DNA of 10,751 nt from Glomus cerebriforme. Lineage: Eukaryota > Glomeromycota > Glomeromycetes > Glomerales > Glomeraceae. Both the position numbers and the translations under genes were made by a program. Of this stretch, positions 1 to 7,252 are shown in pieces; the stretch's first letter is position 1; each line of letters starts with the position of its first letter. The stretch spans positions 38,329 through 49,079 of the forward strand of contig QKYT01000715.1 of the NCBI GenBank assembly GCA_003550305.1. The letters run 5' to 3'. Below the pieces are notes generated by a model. The model worked only from the letters and a program-made list of their open reading frames with translations, was not told the DNA's origin and searched no databases.

Positions 1-42
1 GAAAAGAAAAACTATAATCCACAAAAAATCGTGCGACCCCCA

Positions 43-196
43 TTTCGGACCATATAAAAAAGGTTTCGTCTGGATTTTCGTCCTCCGACCCTAATTTCGG
101 ATTTCGGCCTGATTTTCGAATTTCGACTGGAGTTTCGTTTCGGAATGATTGGCCGAATATCGAATCCTGAAATTATGCCGAAATTCCAGAGTTTCG
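43..196. repeat. Degenerate TTTCG-rich tandem repeat, about 19-bp period
   Basis: The pentamer TTTCG occurs ten times, starting at 43, 64, 76, 95, 102, 114, 121, 133, 138 and 192. Spacings between 76 and 133 alternate 12 and 7 or add up to 19, so the stretch 55-149 can be stacked as about five imperfect 19-bp units resembling ATTTTCGGATTTCGGCCTG. The minus strand is open from 203 to 12 and reads as a basic, R/S/K-rich peptide. Nineteen is not a multiple of three, so a coding origin is unlikely and I treat the open frame as a by-product of the repeat. The local G+C is higher than in the flanks. The array may extend beyond the left edge of the window. Confidence 0.6.
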
Positions 197-854
197 ACAA
201 CATGTATATTTCAAAATATACTCTATATATATATATTTTGATCGTAAAAAAATTGGATTTTAAATGTTAAATGACGTTAAGGATTATAATATAATACGGT
301 AACATGCGGGTGCAACTTAAAGTTTCAGATTAATTATTAATGTCTAAAATTTTCAATCAATATAATTTTGTTTCCACTTGAGATTTATCATAATATGATT
401 GAATAAGCAGTTAAATGTATACAATAAATTTATTTTAGTAAATCCAAATAAAGTTCAATATTTTCATAATCACTTTACAAAATGTCACATTTAATAATGA
501 ATATGTGATGGATTATCCGATGATTACGAATTAATCAAAAACCAATAATTAAATTTATTTAGAGTAAAACGTGTTTATTTGTTTATTCTATTAAATTTAT
601 AATCAGAATTGAGCTTGTTGATCGCTGTTTGCAAAAATTTTAACTTCAACCAATTAGAATTAGTCCATATGTTTTTTATTTCATTTTTGTTTATTTTAAA
701 ACGTGATCAAAAAATTCCACTTTTTTTTTTTTGTTTCAAAAAATCGGGTCACTGAACACGTTACACAATTTTTCCAGCCAATGTTTATCGACTCGAACCC
801 GATCAAAAATCCGACTAGTAACATATCCTTTTTAGTTCCCCTATAAAAAAAATA

Positions 855-972
855 ATGTCCGCAAAAAAATGTCCCTCACGTCCAAAAAAATGTCTAGGCG
901 AGTTAATGTTTCAATGTCCAGAATATTGGAAGTTTCTGGAGTGAAGTCATTTTCCGGACGCATCGGACGTTT
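855..972. repeat. GTCC/GGAC-rich short repeat patch
   Basis: The word AAAAAATGTCC or AAAAAATGTCT recurs around 865-895, together with further ATGTCC and CGTCC copies (855, 879, 914). Inverted versions, CCGGAC and CGGACG, lie at about 953-970. The patch is slightly more G+C-rich than its surroundings and contains no open frame of note. It looks like the edge of a dispersed repeat rather than a gene. Confidence 0.35.
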
Positions 973-997
973 TTGATGACAATTTTCTGGCATTCCT

Positions 998-1025
998 TAT
1001 ACAGTATATACGTACTGTATATATA
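998..1025. repeat. TACAGTA/TACTGTA inverted repeat
   Basis: TATACAGTATATA is followed within a few bases by its near mirror TACTGTATATATA, forming a short hairpin-capable inverted repeat. The same half-site recurs at 1125, 6986, 8475, 9245 and 10018 in this window. Confidence 0.5.
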
Positions 1026-1348
1026 TTGTTTTTTTTTTACAATAATATATTGGAAATTTTTATAACGTTTCAATTGAATTTCTATCTTTCGTTATTCGTA
1101 CTTTCTTGAGAGATTATTAACATGTACTGTATATATATATTTAATGAAATAACAATACTTACAATACTTGTAAAATTATTTAGGTATCAAAAAAAATTAT
1201 TTGTTTTATTATTAATCAATAGATAGAATGACTGAACTATAAGTAACAGGTCAAATAACTTTCTTTAGGTGATTCTGAAAATAACGATATTGTAGAAGTT
1301 ATAGTTACGAAACTGCTGACAGTTATAAATCTAAAATCTCCGAATATA

Positions 1349-1363
1349 TTTATTTTATTTATT
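1349..1363 (-). terminator. Poly(A)-signal-like motifs downstream of the BTB gene
   Basis: On the minus strand AATAAA occurs at 1358-1363 and again at 1349-1354, about 45-60 nt after the stop codon of the BTB-SPRY gene. The spacing suits a eukaryotic cleavage/polyadenylation signal. The DNA is so A+T-rich that chance copies are common, so this is only a candidate. Confidence 0.4.
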
Positions 1364-1408
1364 ATTTAATAGAAATTACTCCCAAATTAAGGAATATAAT
1401 TTATGATT

Positions 1409-2794
1409 TTATAACCAAAATTTTCGATGAGGCTGAATTCGAAAGCGACCAGGATATTTTAATGATACTACTGGATAAAGTTTTGATGGTAAATTACACC
1501 ATATTTCTTTATACTTATCGCCGTTGACTGTAAAAGCACATGATCTATTATTCTTGTTAAAATGAACAGTAACTTTTGAGACAATTTCAAATGGAGGACA
1601 ATAAGTGGAAGGTTTTTTAGAATTATAAAGATGACCATTAGAACCTAATACAAATCCAGTAGTTTGTAATCCTGCCGATTGTTCAAAATTAAAATTTTCT
1701 GAAGCACATACTCCAATATATGACCGATTACTATATTGCTCGATAATGATATCCCATTCAAAGATATTATTACCTTCTAATGCGATTTCAGCTCTAACAC
1801 TTTGATAGGATCGACAATCAGTTGATGCTCGTACGATTCCATTATCCTCAATAATAAGTTTCGATCCACATCCTGACTTATCCCAGACATAACCAGGTCC
1901 TCGAAAATCACTTAAATTTGATCTATCGAATTGAATTTTATCCCGATAAACATTTGCAATTATTTCATCTTGAACAATTTTTAATGGTTCAATCATATTA
2001 ACTAATATTTGACCATTTATTTTTCTGAAATCAATAAAATTAATTAAAGGTTCCAATTCCTTAGCAATTTTTTGATGATCGTTAATAAATTTATCTTTAT
2101 CTGATTTCTCAATTTGTTCTGAGATTGGTAACCGTTCCATAAGAGATTTATATGCATCATTAGAAACTTGCTTCGCTACAAGAATAGCACTATATCGAAA
2201 AACTTCATATTCTGTAGTTTTAAAAGGCTTTTCTTTTTCATGTGTATAAGATAAAAGATGTTGAAGTCCTGCAATAGATAATCGACCAAATTCAATAGTA
2301 TTTAATGGAATAATTGCTACTGATTCAACCAAAAAATTAAGAAGTACATTATTAACTTCTGTTGATTGAATTGTTTTTACAACTTTAGATAATAATTCTG
2401 GTAAACAATTATTTTTATTATCTTTTTCTAAAATATTTTTAAGAAATTTTATAATATAATCTTGAAGACTTAATAAATGAAGATAATCTGCTGCATAAAA
2501 AGTTTCAATTATATTTTCTTCAGTTAATGATTCTTCTTTAATTGATCCTGTATAAATATATTCTAATATAATTTTCATTATAGAAGAATTAATTGTTGGA
2601 AAAGAAATTTGTTTTTCATAACTTTCTTTCATTCCACTATAAAGTAATCCATCAAATAATTCTGATCTTGCTGCTAAAATTGCTCTAGAACCATATAATA
2701 TCTTTTCATCTTCACAAATAATTTCTACATCACTATATTTTTGATTATTTACTAACAATGCTAAATCTTGTTCTAATGAATATCCTCTCGCCAT
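1409..2794 (-). CDS. BTB/POZ-BACK-SPRY domain protein
   Basis: A single uninterrupted frame encodes 461 aa from the Met at 2794. That ATG has A at -3 and G at +4 (GAAATGG). An in-frame ATG at 2860 would add 22 residues rich in F, I, S and K, but has T at -3 and looks like leader sequence. In order I see a BTB/POZ domain at about residues 8-118 (SDVEII, the ILAARSELFDGLL block, LEYIYTGSI), a BACK-like helical region at about 125-225, a linker to about 295, and a SPRY/B30.2-type domain at about 300-455 (GYVWD, EWDIIIEQ, YIGVCASE, GFVLGSNGHLY, FTVNGD, LYPVVSLKYPG). Known for the family: BTB-BACK proteins bind CUL3 and the C-terminal domain recruits a substrate for ubiquitination. That role here is inferred. 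No signal peptide or membrane segment is seen. It is the only undamaged gene in the window, and its candidate promoter lies inside the left inverted repeat. The partner protein is unknown. Confidence 0.88.
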   Translation of the reverse strand: MARGYSLEQDLALLVNNQKYSDVEIICEDEKILYGSRAILAARSELFDGLLYSGMKESYEKQISFPTINSSIMKIILEYIYTGSIKEESLTEENIIETFYAADYLHLLSLQDYIIKFLKNILEKDNKNNCLPELLSKVVKTIQSTEVNNVLLNFLVESVAIIPLNTIEFGRLSIAGLQHLLSYTHEKEKPFKTTEYEVFRYSAILVAKQVSNDAYKSLMERLPISEQIEKSDKDKFINDHQKIAKELEPLINFIDFRKINGQILVNMIEPLKIVQDEIIANVYRDKIQFDRSNLSDFRGPGYVWDKSGCGSKLIIEDNGIVRASTDCRSYQSVRAEIALEGNNIFEWDIIIEQYSNRSYIGVCASENFNFEQSAGLQTTGFVLGSNGHLYNSKKPSTYCPPFEIVSKVTVHFNKNNRSCAFTVNGDKYKEIWCNLPSKLYPVVSLKYPGRFRIQPHRKFWL

Positions 2795-2932
2795 TTCTGA
2801 TATAGATTTTTTTTTAATAAAGTGAGAGTAAGAAAAATAAATTAAGAAATTATGAATCATAAAAGTTATTATATACTACCATGCACAATTGTTACATAAT
2901 ATTTATAGAAGTAAAACCATTTTCTAAGAATC

Positions 2933-3050
2933 AAGCGACATCATGTGTTAGTGCATTAAAATAGGATCGACATGTATTTATACCGCCAGAAAATTTTTTT
3001 CACCCCACGTGACCTATAATTTTGGCTGAGTTAGTTGGCTCGAATTATCA
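2933..3050 (+). repeat. Left arm of a long inverted repeat (putative MULE terminus)
   Basis: This arm matches, in reverse complement, the arm at 7012-7125. The core 2984-3026 equals 7041-7081 exactly except for two extra T in a T-run. It includes CGCCAGAAAA, CACCCCACGTGACC and TATAATTTTGGC. Outside the core the match continues with mismatches and small gaps: outward through GTATTTAT, GGAT and GTTAGTG to AAGCGAC (2933-2939), and inward through TTAG and CGAATTATC to about 3050. I could not find a convincing 8-10 bp target-site duplication beside the two outer ends, so the exact boundary is uncertain. Confidence 0.8.
2975..3011 (-). promoter_or_regulatory. Candidate promoter of the BTB gene: CACGTG plus TATA box
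   Basis: Read on the minus strand, toward the BTB gene, CACGTG (3006-3011) is followed after 23 nt by TATAAATA (2975-2982), with CTGGCG between them. The TATA box lies about 180 nt upstream of the chosen ATG, which would give a 5' leader of roughly 150 nt. CACGTG is the classic E-box bound by bHLH factors. The assignment is inferred from position and motif order. The same order occurs outward-facing in the right arm. Confidence 0.5.
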
Positions 3051-3498
3051 AAATTTTTGTTTACCGAAATGTTAAATTTCTCTTTTTTGCTATAAAGTTA
3101 TACAGTGGTTTTTGATATTTAATGAAATTTATTTAATTACTTAGCGATATTTTATTATAGAAAAATTGTGCCCAAATTTATTTTTTCGGAATTTTAATAT
3201 CGTAAAAAAAACCCTGCAAAAATCAAATGTTCAAATACATTCTGAACAATCATTCCTAAGTAAACAAAAGTAAAAAATTATAAATTTCTTGAGTTTATCA
3301 TTAAAATTCAATAAATATAATTATAACAATATTAAAATACCTTAATGAATCCTCTATTCGCATCAATTTTATTGCTTCAATTAACAAAAAATTTGTAAAC
3401 ATTACAAAAATCAATCGAAAAATAGTGTATTGTGTGAATGATCCTTAAACATTCGAGGTATTGTCCTTCTTCTTTTGTATAAAGTAATTTCAGACATT

Positions 3499-3535
3499 GT
3501 TACCACCGATTTTCGTCTTACTGCGGGGTGATAAC
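3499..3535. repeat. Small imperfect hairpin
   Basis: GTTACCACCG (3499-3508) is followed by CGGGGTGATAAC (3524-3535). The two can pair with one mismatch and an extra base, leaving a 15-nt loop. No poly-T follows directly. Function unknown. Confidence 0.3.
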
Positions 3536-3860
3536 AGAAATAAAATAGAAGGTTTATATTAACTATAACGATAAATAACGATATCTAACACAATGTAATA
3601 AAAAAAATATATCAATAAATGAAGTGTATATATAAAATAAAACAAAATTTAATAAAATCGAACAATAAGATTCAAAATGTATAAATTGGGTAGGGATCAA
3701 CACGTTTATTATATAATCCAAAGAAATACAACGAAATAATACTGCCTCTTTTGGCGCTCTGTATTATCGGTTTATTCCTAAGACTATCCAAAAACTATTT
3801 TCCCACTTCTCCCTTTACCCTCCCAACCTTCCCTTTATATATTGCTCAAAATCTTGGGCC

Positions 3861-3945
3861 GATTCGTCCTTTGGACGTTTTAGCCACAAGTGTCCAGGGT
3901 ACGATTCGTCCTTTGGGCGATTCGTCCATCCTAAGCCACAAGCCA
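3861..3945 (+). repeat. GATTCGTCC short tandem repeat
   Basis: GATTCGTCCTTTGG occurs at 3861-3874 and 3903-3916, a 42-bp spacing, and a third GATTCGTCC follows at 3919-3927. AGCCACAAG accompanies the units at about 3882 and 3934. The patch is distinctly more G+C-rich than the sequence on both sides and runs directly into an A-rich tail. Confidence 0.55.
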
Positions 3946-3974
3946 CACGATCATCCCGATTCCCGCTATACCAA

Positions 3975-4095
3975 ATAAACTATAATATAAATAAACTATA
4001 TAAAATAAACTATATACTAAAAATAAAAATAAACTTAAAAAATAAACTAAACTAAAAATAAATAAAAATAAATGAAACTAATAAATAAACTTTAT
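3975..4095 (+). repeat. AAATAAACTA-type A-rich microsatellite
   Basis: An imperfect tandem of about ten units related to AAATAAACTA or AAATAAA follows the GATTCGTCC patch. It may be a simple microsatellite or the A-rich tail of a retroposed element lying on the plus strand. Confidence 0.55.
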
Positions 4096-4181
4096 ATAAA
4101 AAAAATTTCATCACAACATCATAGTTTCTATTGGTTTAAAATTTTTTTCAATACTTTTCACCCATCTGAAATTCCCCTTAT

Positions 4182-4266
4182 CTCATTGATCTATTCCAAA
4201 TAAAAATTAAATGCACAATTAATAAAAGATTGTACTATGAATATTATTAATTATTTCTAATATTAC
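4182..4266 (-). other. Transposase intron 3 (inferred, 85 nt)
   Basis: The minus strand reads LEVLK, then a GTAATA donor after AAAG, and coding resemblance resumes as GNFRWVKSIEKNF. Using the acceptor ...CAATGAG keeps that frame. The more canonical TTTCAG slightly downstream breaks it. The donor is reasonable and the acceptor choice is tentative. Confidence 0.5.
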
Positions 4267-5399
4267 CTTTAAGAACCTCAAGTATTCTTTCAGTTGTAGC
4301 TATAAGTCGATTCACAATCTTGTAAATCATCTCCTTCACATAAATTATCACCTTCCGAGCTTATTATAGATATTTTGAAATCACCTATTGGTAGCAACGA
4401 AATTCCAAGGAATGGATATTGGCAACGATGGTAACCTTGATCAAAAAATTCAATAAGTACTACTCCTTTACGCATTATGAGATGTTTACAAATGAAAAAT
4501 CAGCTAGTCAAAAATGCCAGACAACCACAAATCCAGTTGTTAACATCAGCTAAATATTTATTATTATTAATTGGTCACATTGAAAGTTCTTTCCATTCTC
4601 TTTTGAAAACTTTTCGCCACTCCACTTTTTCTCTTTTTAATAAAATACCTGCTCAAATTTCCTTTGATTATGTGGAATTACCTGCTCCATAATAATAAAA
4701 ACAACCAGCTCTAAGCATGGACGAAAAAATTTGTATAAAAAGTCGCGCTTCAGAACCTCCCAATGCGCTTCCACAAATATATTTGTTTTCAATATAGAAA
4801 TTTTATCACAACACCCTGCTCTTAGCCATAATTTCCAACATTCTGGACTATACCATTCATTCTACAGGTACATCCAAGCATGTGGTAAGGAGTATTGAAC
4901 ACAAAAATTATATGCTTCTTCTACTGCGGAATTATTGGGTGCTGGTGTAAATGTTTATTCATAAAATTCCAAATTAATTGACGTAATTCTTTTGGACAAA
5001 CACTGCCTTTGTCTTTAGTTAAAGTTGGCTTAAATGAAGGGTCAATAAAAGAAAATTTTTGTTGGACCACCCGACCATTATAATTGACATGTGAATTTTT
5101 GTTACTTGACAACTTCGCTAATACTGCTTTTTTTATGTGCCAAAGGCACAGTTGTATTTTAATGTTCTTCTATACAAAACACGCAGCTGAGATCTGGGCG
5201 AAGTCCTTATCTGTTATAAGAAAATTTGGTTCAAGTTCACAAATTTTTAATTGAGCTAAAAAGTCGATAATGACTCCAGTTCGTACACCGTTACCGCAAT
5301 TTCCATTATTTTCAAGGAACAAATACGCCATCGGGAATCCCACACCATCAATTTCAGCTTGAATAACATATAGCTCAAATTTTAAATTGTTCGTATTAT

Positions 5400-5494
5400 C
5401 TAAAAAATGAAATATGCATATAAATTACTTGAATTAATTTACTTATATGGATAACTACAATAATATATAATAATGCATTAATACGCTTACTTAC
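5400..5494 (-). other. Transposase intron 2 (inferred, 95 nt)
   Basis: The minus strand has a perfect GTAAGT donor after ...GATGCTACAT and a TTTTTTAG acceptor. Splicing joins a split Tyr codon and gives GIDATYNTNNLKFEL, the conserved first-Asp block of the MULE core. This is the best supported of the three introns. Confidence 0.8.
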
Positions 5495-6049
5495 ATGTAG
5501 CATCTATTCCAATTTCGTCAATTGAAAAGTGAGAATTTTGTAATATGTTCCACAATTTGGTTAAAAAACCAAACGCTTTTGGTGATTCTATGTAAAATAT
5601 AATTAAGACTTCTCCTTGAGCTATTTGGTTGCAGAAATAAAAGCATCTTCATCTCGCTTGTATCGGTTTTTACCAAGTTCTACCCACCAGAAATGAATTT
5701 GTTTTTGACGAATATTAGTATTTAGACCACGTTCAACAAGTCTTTTGTAGATTTCTCGTGGGAGTAGATCTGTATTTTCTAATATAAAAGTTTTGATATT
5801 CTGTGAAATTGAAGTATCTGGCCGTATTGAATGTAAAATATGTTTCGTTTCTATTTTAGATAATGTGGAATTTTCGTAAATAGTAATCTTAACGCAACCA
5901 TTACAAGAAAAATGGCGCATTGATTGCCTATCACGATGCTTATTAATATCAGGATTTTTCTTTTGTTTTTCTCCTAGACAATCCTTTGAGAGCAATAGTA
6001 ATGATATGTTGTTGCTTTGGGGTTTTTTGCATTATATACTTCGTGATAT

Positions 6050-6135
6050 CTTTAAAATTAATTGTAATTAAAATAAGAAATTAAATTAAATAAAATAAAA
6101 TAAAAAATTTAATTAAATAAATATTAGTATCTTAC
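6050..6135 (-). other. Transposase intron 1 (inferred, 86 nt)
   Basis: On the minus strand the donor GTAAGA follows ...GAATATACTTGGAT and the acceptor is TTTTAAAG. Splicing gives EYTWIYHEVYNAKNP, then TTYHYYCSQ, in one frame and leads into the second finger-like block. Confidence 0.7.
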
Positions 6136-6559
6136 ATCCAAGTATATTCATCAATATCAGAAATTATTTCTATAATACGACCAGCTTGATCCTTGAGATT
6201 TCCTTTAAAGTATCAACATCCACAATACATGAAACTTTAAATTCTAAATTTTCGCTATTCTCTTGTTCATCTTTATCATGGATTGCACATTCAAACAAGT
6301 TATAATTATGCGCGAAAAAATCATAAAAATCGTGAAACTCCACTATTATTTGATCATTATCTGCATCATTTTCCTGTTTAGAAATTAATTTTCGTTGATA
6401 AACTGCCTTATTTTGGGTGCGACAGGTATTGCATGTACGATAAAATTTTCCATTAACGGCAATAAATGAGTTAGAAGGGAAATTTTTTTCGCACCCTTTG
6501 CAAAACTGTTGCATATTATTAATATTATNATTAGATACAAGGGNCGTTGAATTCATCAT

Positions 6560-7011
6560 TATAATCTAAGAAAATATATAAAAAATTAGAATAACGCTTT
6601 TAAAATGTGTAACAACTTAATCAAAAAAATACTAAATTTGGTTTTTAAAGTAATTTTTAAATAAATAAGCATATTATAAACTTCTAAATTCTAACTATTA
6701 CATTACTTACCAATTATTTTGTTTTCTTTCTTTAAGCAACGACGAATATGGTAATACAGTCTATTACACAAAAAAAATGTTATTTTCTTTGTTTTAAGTT
6801 TACTTCTTTTAATAATGAGCATATTATAAGTTTCCTTTTCTTTTAATTACCATACCTCTTGACAAGTGTGTTAAGATTTAATAACAAAGAAAAAAAACAA
6901 CAAAAAAAAACAATTAAACGAAAAATAAAATCAAAAAAATATCTCAATATGCTAAAATGTGCTAAAGACAAATGTTTATTGTTTATACAGTACTGTAATA
7001 AATCATTATTT
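6560..7011. other. Transposase 5' flank, A+T-rich
   Basis: No gene is seen between the transposase start and the right arm. The sequence has A-runs (about 6885-6945) and a perfect 12-bp palindrome, TACAGTACTGTA, at 6986-6997 just inside the right arm. The transposase promoter should lie here or in the arm, but I cannot identify it with confidence. Confidence 0.5.
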
Positions 7012-7125
7012 TGATCGATAATTTCGGGCGGCTAATTTAGGCCAAAATTATAGGTCACGTGGGGTGAAAAATTTTCTGGCGAATAAATGCAATTTCATCC
7101 ATAAAAATGTCATAACAAGTCGCTT
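7012..7125 (-). repeat. Right arm of the long inverted repeat
   Basis: Reverse complement of the left arm. The core 7041-7081 is identical to 2984-3026 apart from T-run length. The match weakens inward (CGATAATTTCGGGCGGCTAA) and outward to GTCGCTT at 7119-7125. Read on the plus strand it has CACGTG (7056-7061), CTGGCG, then AATAAATG (7082-7089) in place of the left arm's TATAAATA, followed by the DUF4419 relic. Confidence 0.8.
7056..7089 (+). promoter_or_regulatory. Candidate degenerate promoter facing the DUF4419 relic
   Basis: CACGTG, CTGGCG and AATAAATG are ordered and spaced as in the left arm, with a 20-nt gap between CACGTG and the A/T box against 23 nt on the left. The A/T box lacks the TATA start, which fits a promoter decaying with its gene. 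Inferred from comparison of the two arms only. Confidence 0.35.
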
Positions 7126-7252
7126 ACAAAATTTTAGATTAAAAAAAAATTCTGTGAATAGATCGATCGGTACCATACATAAAATTCTTCAACCTCCCAG
7201 ATGAAGCAGTTTCTCTTATTCTCTTTAAAAAGGATAAGAGCAAGGTACATAG

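Larger units (their letters stand above)
204..1408. other. A+T-rich intergenic region, no gene seen
   Basis: No convincing gene is present. Contents are a (TA)n run near 221-237, a poly-T run at about 719-732, a short GTCC-rich repeat patch (855-972), and an inverted repeat of TACAGTA/TACTGTA (998-1025) with a further TACTGTA at 1125. The last 60 bp contain poly(A)-signal-like motifs for the minus-strand BTB gene. A weakly coding-like plus-strand stretch after an AG at 1268 is too short to call. Confidence 0.6.
3051..4110. other. Non-coding left interior of the transposon
   Basis: Between the left arm and the transposase 3' end I see no gene. Contents are A+T-rich sequence, a small imperfect hairpin (3499-3535), a C/T-rich and then GATTCGTCC-repeat patch (3745-3975), and an A-rich microsatellite (3975-4095). 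The 75-codon open frame across the patch (3751-3978, plus) starts at a non-ATG codon, has repeat-derived composition and resembles nothing I know, so I do not call it a gene. Confidence 0.5.
4111..6559 (-). pseudogene. MULE-type transposase, broken, with three introns
   Basis: Read on the minus strand from ATG at 6559. Exon 1 has a CxxC...CxxC finger (Cys20, 23, 43, 46: FCKGC, TCNTC). After intron 1 comes a C/C/H/H finger-like block (YYCSQ, FSCNG, KHILH) and LLPREIYKRLVERG...IHFWWVELG. Then follows the DDE core: first Asp in GIDATYNTNNL at 5502-5504, second in ITDKDF at 5209-5211, a CLWHIKKA block near 5141, and Glu in VEAHW at 4769-4771. A SWIM finger follows (CGC...CKH, 4482-4529), then a tail (WVKSIEKNFKPIE) across intron 3, ending at 4111. 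The order matches MULE transposases that cut and paste DNA in the nucleus. Lesions include in-frame stops at 5170-5172, 4862-4864, 4575-4577 and 4500-4502, and frame changes near 6180, 5990, 5625, 4935, 4650 and 4312. Ambiguous bases at 6529 and 6544 show the assembly is imperfect, so some breaks may be sequencing errors. All three catalytic acidic residues survive. Confidence 0.85.
2933..7125 (-). mobile_element. Decayed Mutator-like (MULE) DNA transposon with long inverted ends
   Basis: Two arms of about 115 bp in inverted orientation enclose about 4.2 kb whose only recognisable gene is a broken MULE transposase on the minus strand. Long terminal inverted repeats of 100 bp or more are typical of Mutator-like elements, and the transposase carries the family's DDE core and SWIM finger. 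Against a simple call, no clear 9-bp target-site duplication is visible, and the arms also look like promoter modules pointing at the flanking genes. The 1 kb between the transposase end and the left arm holds A+T-rich sequence and repeats of unclear origin and could include a nested insertion. The element cannot be autonomous as sequenced. Confidence 0.6.

Noticed and set aside
12..203. 63-codon minus-strand open frame, basic and R/S-rich
   Set aside because: It coincides with the TTTCG tandem repeat, whose 19-bp period is not a codon multiple, and resembles no protein I know.
743..803. ATCGGGT / ACCCGAT inverted repeat
   Set aside because: Seven pairs with a 47-nt loop and no accompanying structure is within what chance gives.
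1269..1372. Plus-strand coding-like stretch after a TTTAG acceptor (GDSENNDIVEVIV)
   Set aside because: It runs only about 30 codons into a stop, has no upstream exon I can find, and overlaps the 3' flank of the BTB gene.
2795..2860. Upstream in-frame ATG of the BTB gene at 2860
   Set aside because: Poor start context (T at -3) and 22 low-complexity residues outside the BTB fold; the ATG at 2794 has a much better context.
3751..3978. 75-codon plus-strand open frame over the GATTCGTCC patch
   Set aside because: Non-ATG start, internal repeats and no recognisable domain; it is explained by repeat composition.
4477..4692. 71-codon plus-strand open frame
   Set aside because: It lies antisense to the SWIM-finger region of the transposase, which is clearly the coding strand.
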